64,000 nt of DNA from Hyphomicrobiales bacterium (GCA_900468285.1 UBTF01000001.1:372001-436000); one strand, 5' to 3'. Shown: positions 8,370 through 16,708, numbered from the stretch's first letter. Made by a program: numbers and translations. The notes: generated by a model from the sequence alone, not told the origin.

Positions 8370-9842
8370 TTATTCAGCGTCGCCTTCGGCGGCCTTCTTC
8401 TTTGCAGGAGCCTTCTTCTTAGGAGCGGCTTCTTCGCCTTCAGCGGCGTCGGCCTTGGCAGCTGCCTTCTTCTTGGCAGGCTTCTTCTCAGCCTTTTCGC
8501 CTTCTTCAGAGTCGTCAGCCAGAAGCTCTTCCTTGGTAACGGTCTTGTCCGTTACCGAGATTTCGGTGAGCAGCTTGTCAATGACCTTCTCTTCGAAGAT
8601 CGGAGCGCGGAGCGAAGCAGATGCGCCTGGGGTGTTGCGGAAGAAATCAAGGATTTCCTTCTGCTGGCCCGGGAACTGCTGCAGCTGCTGGAACAGCGCG
8701 CGCTGCATTTCTTCTTCGGTGACTTCTACGCCAGCCTTCTCGCCGATCTCGGAAAGAACAAGGCCGAGACGAACGCGACGCTCTGCAAGCTTGCGATATT
8801 CTTCGCGAGCTTCTTCTTCGGTCGTGTCTTCGTCAGCAAAGGTCTTGCCGGACTGTGCAAGGTCCGTGTTGATCTGACGCCAGATGTTTTCGAACTCTGC
8901 ATCAACGAGACCAACCGGGGTTTCGAACTGGTAGACTTCGTCCAGCTGGTCGAGGATCTGACGCTTGACCTTCTGGCGTGTGACGTTGCTGTACTGGCTT
9001 TCGATCTGGCCGCGAACGATTTCCTTCAGCTTCTCAGCGGACTCAAGGCCCAGCTTGGAAGCAAGTTCATCGTTGATTTCAACGGCGGCAGCAGAAGCAA
9101 CTTCCTTGACGGTGATGTCGAAGACGGCTTCCTTGCCAGCAAGGTTTGCGGCCGGATATTCCGTTGGGAAGGTAACGGTGATCGCCTTCTCATCGCCAGC
9201 CTTTACGCCGACCAGCTGGTCTTCGAAGCCAGGAATGAAGCGACCGGAGCCGATGACCAGTTCTGCGTCGTCAGCAGCGCCACCTTCAAAGGCAACGCCA
9301 TCGACCTTGCCGAGGTAGTTCATGGTGACGCGGTCGCCTTCAGCTGCCTTGCCATCCTTGGTCTCGTATGTGCGGGCGCTTTCAGCAATCTTCAGGATCT
9401 GCTCGTTGATTTCGTCTTCTGTGACTTCAACGACTTCACGCGTTACCTTAATGCCTTCGTTCGACTTCAGCTCGATGGCCGGAATGACTTCGTAGGCGAG
9501 CGTGAATTCCAGGTCGCTTTCTGCGGCCAGGATCTTTTCAGCTTCAGCCTGATCTTCGGTCATGGAGATTGCCGGCTGCGTTGCAGACTTTTCGCCGCGA
9601 CCGGAAATGATTTCGGAAGGCTTGTCGCGAACGAGTTCGTTGACGAGATCAGCCATGATCGACTTGCCGTACATCTTCTTGAGATGAGCGACCGGTACCT
9701 TGCCGGGACGGAAGCCATTGATGCGAACCTTGTCCTTCGCGTCGATCAGGCGCTCATCGAGGCGAGCCTTCATATCGGCGGCCGGAATAACGACCTTGAT
9801 TTCGCGCTTCAGCCCTTCAGCGAGCGTTTCGATAACCTGCAT
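8370..9842 (-). CDS. tig: Trigger factor, ribosome-bound chaperone and prolyl isomerase
   Basis: A 490-aa chaperone that meets nascent chains at the ribosome exit. The N-terminal ribosome-binding domain contains the signature region NGFRPGKVP near residue 43. An FKBP-type isomerase domain follows (about 155-245, [17 protein letters not shown]), then the helical C-terminal arms. The last 50 residues are rich in Lys, Ala and Glu, a low-complexity tail seen in rhizobial trigger factors. ATG at 9842 is chosen because GAAGG precedes it by seven bases; an ATG two codons earlier is only one base from that site. A tRNA-Leu gene lies upstream on the same strand. Confidence 0.95.
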   Translation of the reverse strand: MQVIETLAEGLKREIKVVIPAADMKARLDERLIDAKDKVRINGFRPGKVPVAHLKKMYGKSIMADLVNELVRDKPSEIISGRGEKSATQPAISMTEDQAEAEKILAAESDLEFTLAYEVIPAIELKSNEGIKVTREVVEVTEDEINEQILKIAESARTYETKDGKAAEGDRVTMNYLGKVDGVAFEGGAADDAELVIGSGRFIPGFEDQLVGVKAGDEKAITVTFPTEYPAANLAGKEAVFDITVKEVASAAAVEINDELASKLGLESAEKLKEIVRGQIESQYSNVTRQKVKRQILDQLDEVYQFETPVGLVDAEFENIWRQINTDLAQSGKTFADEDTTEEEAREEYRKLAERRVRLGLVLSEIGEKAGVEVTEEEMQRALFQQLQQFPGQQKEILDFFRNTPGASASLRAPIFEEKVIDKLLTEISVTDKTVTKEELLADDSEEGEKAEKKPAKKKAAAKADAAEGEEAAPKKKAPAKKKAAEGDAE

Positions 9843-10032
9843 TTTCATACCTTCACATCATGGCGGCGGTGCTCAGACAGCCGTTGGTTTACTTTCGAGC
9901 ACAGCGCCGGAACCTAAATTCACCGGCCGTGGCTATATAAAATCCATGCACAAGCATTTTGCCGGGCAAAAACTGCACTTGAGCCAGAGAAGCGGCGAAG
10001 CAAACTTCACACATTCTTCCCGGCGATTCATG

Positions 10033-10117
10033 TGGTGCGGGTAGAGGGACTCGAACCCCCACAACTCTCGTCGCCAGAACCTAAATCTGGTGCGTCTACC
10101 AATTCCGCCATACCCGC
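10033..10117 (-). tRNA. tRNA-Leu (anticodon UAG)
   Basis: A complete class II cloverleaf. The acceptor stem is GCGGGTA / TACCCGC, followed by an encoded ACCA end. The D arm contains TTGGTAGACGC, the anticodon arm CCAGA-TTTAGGT-TCTGG places UAG at 34-36, and a long variable arm precedes the TTCGAGTCC T loop. It reads CUN leucine codons. It lies about 190 bp upstream of tig. Confidence 0.97.
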
Positions 10118-10611
10118 GCTCTTGAATCCTGCATAAACAACATCTGGCACATGAGGCCTTCCGGAGCGCGCGTCTCTATATCACCCGTTTCCGGGAGCGC
10201 AAAGGAAAAATGACGGTTTTACGTCGCTATTTGCTCTGTCTCATCGCGGAAATGGCAATATGTATAAGCCACGATGGAAAGTTTGGTGACGGCGCATTCC
10301 GATTAGGCCGTCCGACCCATGCGAGTCGCCCATCTGTATGCACCCCTCCGCTGCTATCAGCTTGCCAGCCACTACTCTCCCACTGGGCCTCATGAGAGTG
10401 CGTCACATTCGCGCAGTTTACGTCTCGAATGACGACAAATTATGCAATTGTTAACAAAACCGCATCGTTCCGGGCAAATGCAATGCGTCTGGTGCATAGG
10501 TGGCATACTTCATTGTCTGTTTTTGTTTCTTCTAAACCGATTATATTCCGGTTCAGCAAATGAGTTCGGGCCGACCCAAGCGGCGCCGACACACGAACGA
10601 AGGAAACGATC
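10118..10611. other. Gene-free stretch holding the tRNA promoter and a DUF1127 gene promoter
   Basis: About 490 bp without a convincing ORF; a 61-codon plus-strand ORF at 10210-10395 lacks a ribosome site and family features. A TATATT at 10542-10547 is a plausible -10 element for the DUF1127 gene, giving a leader of roughly 55 bases. Nothing else was recognised. Confidence 0.4.
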
Positions 10612-10758
10612 ATGAACATCACCCGCTCGCTGAACAACTGGCGCAAGTATCGTCAGACCGTAAACGAACTTGGTCGCATGAGCGACCGCGAACTGAGCGA
10701 CCTCGGCATCGGCCGCAGCGACATTCGTCGCGTTGCACGTACAGCTGTAGGCATCTAA
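10612..10758 (+). CDS. DUF1127 small arginine-rich protein, copy 1
   Basis: A 48-aa basic protein with the DUF1127 pattern: NNWRKYRQTVNELGRMSDRE followed by LSDLGIGRSDIRRVA. AAGGA lies seven bases before the ATG. Short DUF1127 proteins of Agrobacterium and Rhodobacter have been linked to small-RNA handling and to carbon and phosphate physiology; which role applies here is not known. A strong terminator follows at once, so it is probably monocistronic. A second DUF1127 gene lies 316 bp downstream with a similar layout, suggesting local duplication. Confidence 0.9.
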   Translation: MNITRSLNNWRKYRQTVNELGRMSDRELSDLGIGRSDIRRVARTAVGI

Positions 10759-10799
10759 TACCGCTTCGCAGCACTCGCTGCGGCGCATATAGAACAGCT

Positions 10800-10836
10800 A
10801 AAAAAGGTCTTGAGCTTCGGCTCCGGGCCTTTTTCT
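10800..10836 (+). terminator. Terminator of the first DUF1127 gene
   Basis: AAAAAGG and GAGC are paired with GCTC and CCTTTTT around a TTCG tetraloop, with a short imperfect middle. The hairpin ends in a T-rich run. Confidence 0.85.
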
Positions 10837-11074
10837 TTTTCGGCAAAAATCTGCCTCCGATTGCCCAACCCTACCCGCCTAAAAATAACGCACCATCGCC
10901 TAATAGATGCAAAAATATGCGACACATTGCACAAACGCATGGCAGTCGCCTAAAATCTGCACTCCACATCACTGCGTTGCATATGTATATACAGATCAAC
11001 AGCAGAGAGCGCAGCGAACTGAGCCTCCGCAACAGAGTTTGAAAATTAACCGAACCTAGATTGAGGCAAATATC
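10837..11074. other. Intergenic region between the DUF1127 genes
   Basis: No ORF of merit. It must hold the promoter of the second DUF1127 gene; the AT-rich tract around 10978-10992 (CATATGTATATAC) is a candidate -10 region. Confidence 0.35.
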
Positions 11075-11218
11075 ATGAACCCTATCCGTATCGCTAAGAA
11101 CTGGATGAGCTACCGCCGCACGATGAACGAACTTGGCAACCTTTCCAGCCAGGCTCTGAACGACATCGGCCTGACACGCTACGACATTCGCAACGTTGCA
11201 TCCCGTTCGTTCCGCTAA
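11075..11218 (+). CDS. DUF1127 small arginine-rich protein, copy 2
   Basis: A 47-aa relative of the protein encoded at 10612. It shares the spacing of WxxYRxTxNELG, then L(S/N)D(L/I)G and a D-I-R motif, but is clearly diverged elsewhere (MNPIRIAKNWMSYRRTMNEL). GAGG lies eight bases before the ATG. It is followed by a strong terminator and is probably monocistronic. The family role is as for copy 1. Confidence 0.9.
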   Translation: MNPIRIAKNWMSYRRTMNELGNLSSQALNDIGLTRYDIRNVASRSFR

Positions 11219-11289
11219 TCAGCGTACCCGTCTGCCTGCCGACCGACCTCCCACGGAAGCAGACAGACCGAGCGACAGGTAATCGAAAG

Positions 11290-11311
11290 CGGCGCCATTG
11301 GCGCCGTTTTT
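11290..11311 (+). terminator. Terminator of the second DUF1127 gene
   Basis: A perfect 7-bp stem CGGCGCC / GGCGCCG with an ATT loop, followed by TTTTT. Confidence 0.9.
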
Positions 11312-11423
11312 GATTCCGGATGGTTATTCACCAGTACCCGCTGCCTTTTTCTAATGCCTGCTCGCCGCACTTCTCTCGAAAGCCGCCATTTTTGACTACA
11401 CACGTTGCTCGCGCTAGCCACGC

Positions 11424-11469
11424 TTGACAATCTGCAAGATGCACCTACATATTAGAACATAAAGTGAAC
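11424..11469 (+). promoter_or_regulatory. LexA (SOS) box overlapping a sigma-70 promoter
   Basis: GAAC-N7-GAAC at 11455-11469 (spacer ATAAAGT) is an exact match to the alphaproteobacterial LexA site. It begins one base after a candidate -10 (CATATT, 11448-11453), which stands 18 bases from a consensus -35 TTGACA (11424-11429). LexA bound here would cover the start point of the gene at 11486. LexA binding is inferred. Confidence 0.8.
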
Positions 11470-11485
11470 ATATGGAGTTGCAGCC

Positions 11486-11671
11486 ATGAACGCAGCAGAT
11501 AGAACCATTGAGCACGCAATGTCGCTGGTAGCGCAGTCGCGCAGCCTTCGTGAAAGAGCTTTGGAGCGCCGACGCGAGTTACAGCGACGGGCCGAAATGG
11601 TGACGGCAAAGCCAGTCTATATCTTGAAGAAGAAGGGTGGGAGACAATTGTCTCTGCGGCTTGATAGCTGA
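11486..11671 (+). CDS. Putative SOS-induced 61-aa basic protein
   Basis: A 61-aa protein of no recognised family. The first 35 residues are strongly helical and charged (SLRERALERRRELQRRAE), followed by a short Lys-rich segment ILKKKGGRQLSLRL. GGAG lies eight bases before the ATG. The exact LexA box and promoter immediately upstream argue that it is real and damage-induced. It has no Cys and no signal peptide. Possible roles include modulation of cell division or nucleic-acid binding, but neither is supported by a motif. Confidence 0.65.
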   Translation: MNAADRTIEHAMSLVAQSRSLRERALERRRELQRRAEMVTAKPVYILKKKGGRQLSLRLDS

Positions 11672-11749
11672 CCCATCGTTGGCGACTGGATGATCGGGTC
11701 GCTTCAGGTCGGTTGATGTCGGCGCTTCGACATCGCACTGGCAGCAAAC

Positions 11750-11786
11750 AAAAATCCCGCGCAGGCTTGTGACCGCACGGGATTTC
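11750..11786 (-). terminator. Terminator of the small secreted protein gene at 11810
   Basis: On the minus strand, ATCCCG and CGGGAT arms flank an internal GTGCGG-type stem and are followed by TTTTTGTTTG. Confidence 0.75.
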
Positions 11787-11809
11787 TCAAAACTGTATCG
11801 TGCATCGGA

Positions 11810-12058
11810 TTATTGCATACGCTGAAGGGCTGACTGCGGGGAAGCAACTGCTGTTTCTGTCGCGCCGGGCAATCTGTCCGTCTTGCGCAAAACCATGATT
11901 GGCTTCTGTGCTGGTTCCGTCGGAGGCGTGATGCTTGCGGTCTTAAATTCACGATCCACAGGTATGGATGCGTTGATCTTTTCATGAGCGATGCAATCGG
12001 CAAATGCCGCCGGGGCAGAAAAGCCGATCATGGCTGCGATTACGAGAATTGTCTTCAT
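11810..12058 (-). CDS. Small secreted protein, unknown function
   Basis: An 82-aa protein with a clear signal peptide (MKTILVIAAMIGFSAPAAFA, cleavage before DC). The mature part of about 62 residues is rich in Pro, Thr and Ala, with a single Cys near the new N-terminus. No lipobox is present, so it is probably periplasmic. GGGAGA lies five bases before the ATG. No family was recognised. A terminator follows. Confidence 0.7.
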   Translation of the reverse strand: MKTILVIAAMIGFSAPAAFADCIAHEKINASIPVDREFKTASITPPTEPAQKPIMVLRKTDRLPGATETAVASPQSALQRMQ

Positions 12059-12149
12059 GTCATTCTCCCATCTTTTGTATTGGTGAAATATTGCGACTTT
12101 GCTGCGGTATTTTAAATAACGCGGTCGGGTTAGGCATTGCCCAAAGCTG

Positions 12150-12311
12150 CTAGCTATTTTGGGCGACAAGTCTATTTTTCAGAGAACGCCGAAAAATCAT
12201 TGCGACGTAAGTACCTCTAAGAGGAACAATCAACGGCTTATATGTAGAGGTCACGGCGCTATTAGCTGCCTGTAACGTGCGCCTGTTATCTGAACTGTTT
12301 TGCGACTTCAT
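12150..12311 (-). CDS. Putative 53-aa general-stress small protein
   Basis: A 53-aa ORF with a strong ribosome site (AAGGAGAGG, seven bases before the ATG) and an exact EcfG-type promoter 25 bases upstream. The protein is basic, with a C-terminal MIFRRSLKNRL segment that could form an amphipathic helix. No family was recognised and no signal peptide is evident. Codon use alone would not make it convincing; the promoter and ribosome site do. Confidence 0.55.
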   Translation of the reverse strand: MKSQNSSDNRRTLQAANSAVTSTYKPLIVPLRGTYVAMIFRRSLKNRLVAQNS

Positions 12312-12335
12312 GTCACCTCTCCTTCGTGCTGAACA

Positions 12336-12360
12336 AACGGAAGGAAAGCTCTTTGGTTCC
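12336..12360 (-). promoter_or_regulatory. EcfG-type (general stress sigma factor) promoter
   Basis: On the minus strand the sequence is GGAAC-N16-CGTT, an exact match to the sigma-EcfG/RpoE2 consensus of Rhizobiales. The -10 part ends about 25 bases before the ATG of the 53-aa ORF. Promoter activity is inferred. Confidence 0.7.
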
Positions 12361-12394
12361 TGTGGCGCGTTAGTAAAGGTTAACAATTATAGCT

Positions 12395-12431
12395 GAAAAG
12401 CTTCAACACGCATTCACGGATGCGTGTGAAG
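12395..12431 (-). terminator. Terminator of the PhzF-like gene
   Basis: On the minus strand, a 12-bp stem CTTCACACGCAT / ATGCGTGT-GAAG with one bulged base and a 6-base loop is followed by CTTTTC. It lies about 33 bases past the stop codon. Confidence 0.75.
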
Positions 12432-12463
12432 GGCATATGAGCCGAGATTTTAGCCGGGAAGTA

Positions 12464-13375
12464 TCAGAGATCGAGTGTGCCGGTAGCAATGCGCACAGCG
12501 TGACCACCAATTCTGGCGCGGGAAATTTCGTTTTCCTTCACGTCCATGATCAGGTGAATATGCGAAGGCCGCCCCATCTCGACGCCCTGCTCTATCATGA
12601 GCGGATAATGACCATCCGACAGTCCGTCGAAATGATGGATGGCGCCCGAAAGAGCGGCAACTGCAGCGCCTGTAGCAGGGTCTTCGGCAATTCCCATATC
12701 CGGCGAAAACATGCGGGCATGAAATTTTGCAGCATGATGAACACCGCCACGACAATAGAGATAGGCAGATGTCAGGCGGCCCTCGACCAGAGGAGCCGAC
12801 TTGACCCAAAGCCCGGCATCGAAATCAACCTCTTCCATGGCAGCGAGATTATGCACGGGTATGGTCAGAAACGGTACACCGGCTGTCCAGATTGAAGACA
12901 CGTGGTTCTCGAAGCCGATTTGCGATGTGGCGAGACCGATGGCATCGGCCAACTGTGCTTGGTCCAGAGGGAGATGAACGCGAGAGGATTTTCGTGGCAG
13001 ATCGAACTCGGCGAAGCCAGGCTCCCCCTGACGGATGCGAATTGCGCAACGAACCGGTCCGACCTTCTCCTCAAGCACAGCAACCATATCGACATCATCG
13101 TCAGGATGATTCGCCTCCGCTATGGCAATCGCGGTTCCGACTGTCGGATGTCCGGCGAAGGGCAGTTCAGACGCGGGCGTGAAAATTCTCAGCGATGCAG
13201 CATAGGCAGGATTGTCCGATTTCCCCACGAAGACGGTTTCCGACAGGTTCATTTCCCGTGCGATGGCCTGCATGGCCGCGTCATCGAGGTTTTCTGCTCC
13301 AAACATGACAGCGAGTGGATTTCCGGCCAGTTTCTGCCGCGTGAAAACGTCGTAGATGCTGTAACTGATGGCCAC
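12464..13375 (-). CDS. PhzF family epimerase/isomerase-like protein
   Basis: A 303-aa protein of the PhzF/diaminopimelate-epimerase fold. Family marks are the opening YDVFTRQKLAGNPLAV, the NLSETVFV segment with the probable catalytic Glu46, ELPFAGHPTVGTA, and EDPATGAA near the C-terminus. The GTG at 13375 is chosen because GGAG lies six bases upstream and the protein then begins as family members do; an ORF extension to 13492 looks non-coding. PhzF itself acts in phenazine synthesis, but no phenazine genes are nearby, so the substrate is unknown. It is divergent from nadK. Confidence 0.88.
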   Translation of the reverse strand: MAISYSIYDVFTRQKLAGNPLAVMFGAENLDDAAMQAIAREMNLSETVFVGKSDNPAYAASLRIFTPASELPFAGHPTVGTAIAIAEANHPDDDVDMVAVLEEKVGPVRCAIRIRQGEPGFAEFDLPRKSSRVHLPLDQAQLADAIGLATSQIGFENHVSSIWTAGVPFLTIPVHNLAAMEEVDFDAGLWVKSAPLVEGRLTSAYLYCRGGVHHAAKFHARMFSPDMGIAEDPATGAAVAALSGAIHHFDGLSDGHYPLMIEQGVEMGRPSHIHLIMDVKENEISRARIGGHAVRIATGTLDL

Positions 13376-13580
13376 ATCCCGCTCCTGCAGTTCCGCTTGT
13401 CGCGCAAACTGCCCGACCTCTTCGCCGTCCGCAACCCCGTTTGGGAACCGTTGGCGAAGAAGCTGTGGACTTTCTCGGCGTTGGGCGGCCATTCATCGGG
13501 TCATTCCCGATGAGTGCCTTAAAGAGCTTGTCCTGACCGTGGGTCATCATGTACCAAAGACCGTCAACAGGGGTGACGGC

Positions 13581-14354
13581 ATGTCGCGTTCAACACAGCC
13601 ATTATGTTTTGTAGCCTCGACCACGGACGACGCCCAGGCCGCAAGACAAGAGCTGATCGAGCTTTATGGAAATGCCGCGTTTGACGAAGCCGAGGTCATT
13701 GTCGTGCTCGGTGGCGATGGCTTCATGCTGCAGGTTCTCAACGAGACGATGAATTCCGGCAAGCGGGTCTACGGCATGAATCGTGGCTCCGTCGGTTTTC
13801 TGATGAATGATTACCGGGTCAAGGATTTGCCCAGACGGATTTCCGTTGCCACCGGAAACGACTTCCACCCGTTGCGCATGACCACAACAGATGGAAATGG
13901 CGATGAGTTCTCTGCGCTGGCCATGAATGAAGTCAGCCTTTTTCGCCAATCCCATCAGGCCGCGAAGTTGCGGGTGGATGTGGACGGCAAAACGCGCCTC
14001 GAAGAACTCATCTGCGATGGCATGATGGTGGCGACGCCAGCTGGATCAACCGCTTATAACTTCTCGGCCCATGGCCCAATCCTGCCCCTGGAATCGCCTC
14101 TGCTCGCGCTTACCCCTGTCAGTGCCTTTCGCCCTCGCCGCTGGCGTGGAGCCTTGCTGCCCAACAATGTCACGGTGGACATTCACGTTCTGGAAAGCGA
14201 AAAGCGGCCCGTCAATGCCGTGGCAGACCACACCGAGGTAAAGTCGGTGCAGACGGTTCGCATCGCGCAGTCTGAGGACAGAACTGCAAAAATCCTTTCG
14301 GACCCGGACAGGTCGTGGTCTGACAGAGTCCTTGCCGAACAGTTTACGAATTGA
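13581..14354 (+). CDS. nadK: NAD kinase
   Basis: A 257-aa enzyme phosphorylating NAD+ to NADP+. The family GGDG motif is at 44-47 (VLGGDGFML) and the second conserved block TPAGSTAYNFSAHGP near 152-166. The length is that of the short alphaproteobacterial form. ATG at 13581 is chosen because AGGGG precedes it by seven bases and the protein begins at the expected strand; the reading frame stays open upstream to 13368 without coding character. A signal-peptide protein gene follows within 10 bases, probably in one transcript. Confidence 0.94.
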   Translation: MSRSTQPLCFVASTTDDAQAARQELIELYGNAAFDEAEVIVVLGGDGFMLQVLNETMNSGKRVYGMNRGSVGFLMNDYRVKDLPRRISVATGNDFHPLRMTTTDGNGDEFSALAMNEVSLFRQSHQAAKLRVDVDGKTRLEELICDGMMVATPAGSTAYNFSAHGPILPLESPLLALTPVSAFRPRRWRGALLPNNVTVDIHVLESEKRPVNAVADHTEVKSVQTVRIAQSEDRTAKILSDPDRSWSDRVLAEQFTN

Positions 14355-14363
14355 AATAGTAGA

Positions 14364-14840
14364 ATGATGAAAACACTCCTTACCATCGCCTTCCTTGCCG
14401 CCAGCAGCTATTGCGTCCAGGCGCAGACGACAGGCATCGAAGCCCTGCCGACCTCTACCATTTTTGTGGCAAGCAGCGGCATGTGGGAACAGGACGCCTT
14501 GCCCCAGAAGGAAGGCCAGCAGAATGCGGCGGGTACGCGCGGCTATTACAAGATTGCCGCCATGCGTCAGGCAGACGGAACAGCCAAGATCTATCTTCAA
14601 CGCATTGCCTATACCGCAGACGGCCCACAGCTTGTGGAAACCGTGGAGCTTGAAGAATTTGCACAGATGAAGGCTTACGTGACCGATGTAAGACCGGAAA
14701 GCTCCAACGGCGCTTCCGACGTACCGGGCCTTTTCGTGACCGTCCACCTGAAGACCGATCCGAAGCAGAAAGAGGCGGATGCCTGGACCGTCCTTATCGA
14801 CGAACTGGGCGACATGAAAATCGAGAAAGCTTCAAACTAA
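14364..14840 (+). CDS. Periplasmic protein of unknown function
   Basis: A 158-aa protein with a signal peptide (MMKTLLTIAFLAASSYCVQA, cleavage before QTT). The mature domain of about 138 residues has mixed strand character and no Cys. No family was recognised. It begins 10 bases after nadK on the same strand, so the two are probably co-transcribed, though nothing links the functions. Confidence 0.75.
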   Translation: MMKTLLTIAFLAASSYCVQAQTTGIEALPTSTIFVASSGMWEQDALPQKEGQQNAAGTRGYYKIAAMRQADGTAKIYLQRIAYTADGPQLVETVELEEFAQMKAYVTDVRPESSNGASDVPGLFVTVHLKTDPKQKEADAWTVLIDELGDMKIEKASN

Positions 14841-14866
14841 CCCGTCGCTCGGTACCTTCATCCGTC

Positions 14867-15343
14867 TTAAAGCGCTAGATCATCCGGCCCTTCCAATACC
14901 GCACCGAAGTGATGCTTCCAAAGTCGCGCACCCAGGGCGCCCGAGCGATCAAGGCTTGAGCCGACAGTCAGCCAGGGGATGAGCGTGGGATGCAGCCCCG
15001 CATCGAACAGCGCAAAGCCAGCCGCCAGAACGCAGGTATCGGCCTGAATGCCGCATACGAGAACCCGATCGGGCGTCAAGGACAGAAGATAGTCCACAGC
15101 CTCGCGCGTTGGCGCATAGCCGTATTTTATAAAAACGCGATCGGCAGGCACCAGCGACGTATCAGATGGTCCCGGTTTCCAGCCAAGCTGGCGCTCGAAG
15201 GGTGTAATGCTTTCATCGTGCCGCTCCACGCTGGCAACACTGGGCATGTGTCTGGCAAGGCTGGCAATGTCTTCGACGAGCTTGCCGGGCGGATTGAAGC
15301 TTGGTTGGACATCAACGATATACAGCACCTGCTTCACATTCAT
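14867..15343 (-). CDS. Isochorismatase-like cysteine hydrolase
   Basis: A 158-aa cysteine hydrolase. The Asp-Lys-Cys catalytic set is visible as D11 (IVDVQ), K73 (VFIKYG) and C104 (GIQADTCVL). The protein is shorter than nicotinamidases and lacks the usual nicotinamidase metal-site pattern, so the substrate is unknown. The ATG at 15343 touches its upstream GGAG; a GTG two codons later (15337) is better spaced at six bases and may be the true start. It converges on the preceding small gene. Confidence 0.8.
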   Translation of the reverse strand: MNVKQVLYIVDVQPSFNPPGKLVEDIASLARHMPSVASVERHDESITPFERQLGWKPGPSDTSLVPADRVFIKYGYAPTREAVDYLLSLTPDRVLVCGIQADTCVLAAGFALFDAGLHPTLIPWLTVGSSLDRSGALGARLWKHHFGAVLEGPDDLAL

Positions 15344-15410
15344 CTCCGCACTGGGTCGAGATTGTCGTCTGGACGGTCAACCAGTTCACAACGTGGCCGA
15401 CGTTTCATTC

Positions 15411-15447
15411 AAAAATGCCTCCCGCAAGGGCTTGCGAGAGGCATCAT
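15411..15447 (-). terminator. Rho-independent terminator of prfB
   Basis: On the minus strand, ATGCCTC / GAGGCAT arms (15415-15444) with an inner GCAAG / CTTGC stem are followed by TTTTTG. Confidence 0.88.
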
Positions 15448-15468
15448 TCTGGACTTCTTTTTCAGCGA

Positions 15469-16600
15469 TCAGTCGATATCGCTGACTTCGACATTGGCAC
15501 CACCGCTGATGCGGTGAGCAAGTGCCGCTTCCATGAACTCGTTGAGATCGCCATCAAGGACGTTGCTCGGTGCTGTGCTTTCCACACCGGTGCGCAAGTC
15601 CTTGACCAGCTGGTAAGGCTGCAACACGTAGGAGCGGATCTGGTGACCCCAACCGATATCGGTCTTGGAAGCCGCCTGCGCATTGGCCGCGTCTTCACGC
15701 TTTTGAAGTTCGACTTCGTAAAGGCGCGAACGCAGCATTTCCCAGGCCTTCGCACGGTTTTTGTGCTGCGAGCGTTCCTGCTGGCAGGCAACCGCGATAC
15801 CGGTTGGAATATGGGTGATACGCACCGCAGAGTCCGTGGTGTTGACGTGCTGGCCGCCAGCGCCTGACGAACGATAGGTATCGATGCGGCAGTCGCTTTC
15901 ATTGATGTCGATCTGGATCGAGTCATCAACGACCGGGTAAACCCAGATGGACGAGAAGGATGTATGGCGACGCGCATTGCTGTCGTAGGGAGAAATACGA
16001 ACGAGGCGGTGAACGCCGGATTCGGTCTTCATCCAGCCAAAAGCATTGTGGCCCTTGACGAGAATCGTTGCGGACTTGATGCCTGCTTCTTCGCCTTCAT
16101 GGACTTCCAGAACCTCGACCTTAAAGCCCTGACGTTCCGCCCAGCGCGTGTACATGCGCAGCAGGATGTTCGCCCAATCCTGGCTTTCCGTGCCGCCGGC
16201 TCCCGAGTGCACTTCGACATAGGTGTCGTTGGCATCCGCTTCGCCCGACAGCATGGCTTCAACCTGACGACGGTTGGCCTCGTTCTTCAGCGCCTTCAGG
16301 GCATCTTCGGCTTCCTTGACGATGTCAGCATCGCCTTCGGCCTCGCCCATTTCGATCAGCTCGACATTGTCGTTGACCTGCTGCTCGAGTGCCTTCACGC
16401 CATTGATCGATTCATCCAGCTGTTGACGCTCGCGCATCAGCTTCTGGGCTTCGGTGGCATCATTCCAGAGGTTTGGATCCTCTGCCTTGTTGTTCAACCA
16501 GTCCAGTCGTCTTATCGCCTGGTCCCAGTCAAAGATGCCTCCTCAGCAGGCTTATGGCCTGCCTGATTTCGTCGACTACATTCACGATCTCATTGCGCAT
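15469..16600 (-). CDS. prfB: Peptide chain release factor 2, made by programmed +1 frameshift
   Basis: RF2 releases finished proteins at UGA and UAA. The gene begins at ATG 16600 with 23 codons in one frame that end at an in-frame TGA (16529-16531). The next frame continues without interruption for 353 residues, giving 376 aa, the normal RF2 length. At the junction stands an internal Shine-Dalgarno AGGAGG, then CAT, then the slippery CTT TGA C, so low RF2 levels promote the shift. The GGQ catalytic motif is at 248-250 (GAGGQHVN). The codon-recognition tripeptide reads SPY (203-205) instead of the usual SPF. The start has only a weak ribosome site. Confidence 0.95.
16528..16549 (-). promoter_or_regulatory. 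Programmed +1 frameshift signal of prfB
   Basis: On the minus strand the site reads AGGAGG-CAT-CTT-TGA-C. The six-base Shine-Dalgarno-like element sits three bases before the CTT slip codon and its in-frame UGA, which is the arrangement known from most bacterial prfB genes. It makes RF2 synthesis self-limiting. Confidence 0.93.
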
Positions 16601-16658
16601 GTCGCAGATACTTCGCTTTCATGGAATTGCTATTGAACTCGATGGGCTGAATAAATGC

Positions 16659-16690
16659 GAGGGGCGCGGATGTAAAGCCCGCGCCCCTCG
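16659..16690. terminator. Hairpin between PBP1A and prfB
   Basis: A perfect 11-bp inverted repeat GAGGGGCGCGG / CCGCGCCCCTC with a 10-base loop lies just past the PBP1A stop. The T-run is weak (GCATTTATT on the minus strand), but position and stem suggest termination of the PBP1A transcript. Confidence 0.65.
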
Positions 16691-16708
16691 CCTTTCCATC
16701 AATTGAAA

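Noticed and set aside
8289-9917. 542-codon plus-strand ORF
   Set aside because: It is the antisense of trigger factor. Its Leu/Phe/Arg-rich sequence mirrors tig codons and has no family features.
12880-13100. Short plus-strand ORFs in the PhzF-like gene
   Set aside because: They are antisense frames without ribosome sites, while the minus-strand protein is a clear family member.
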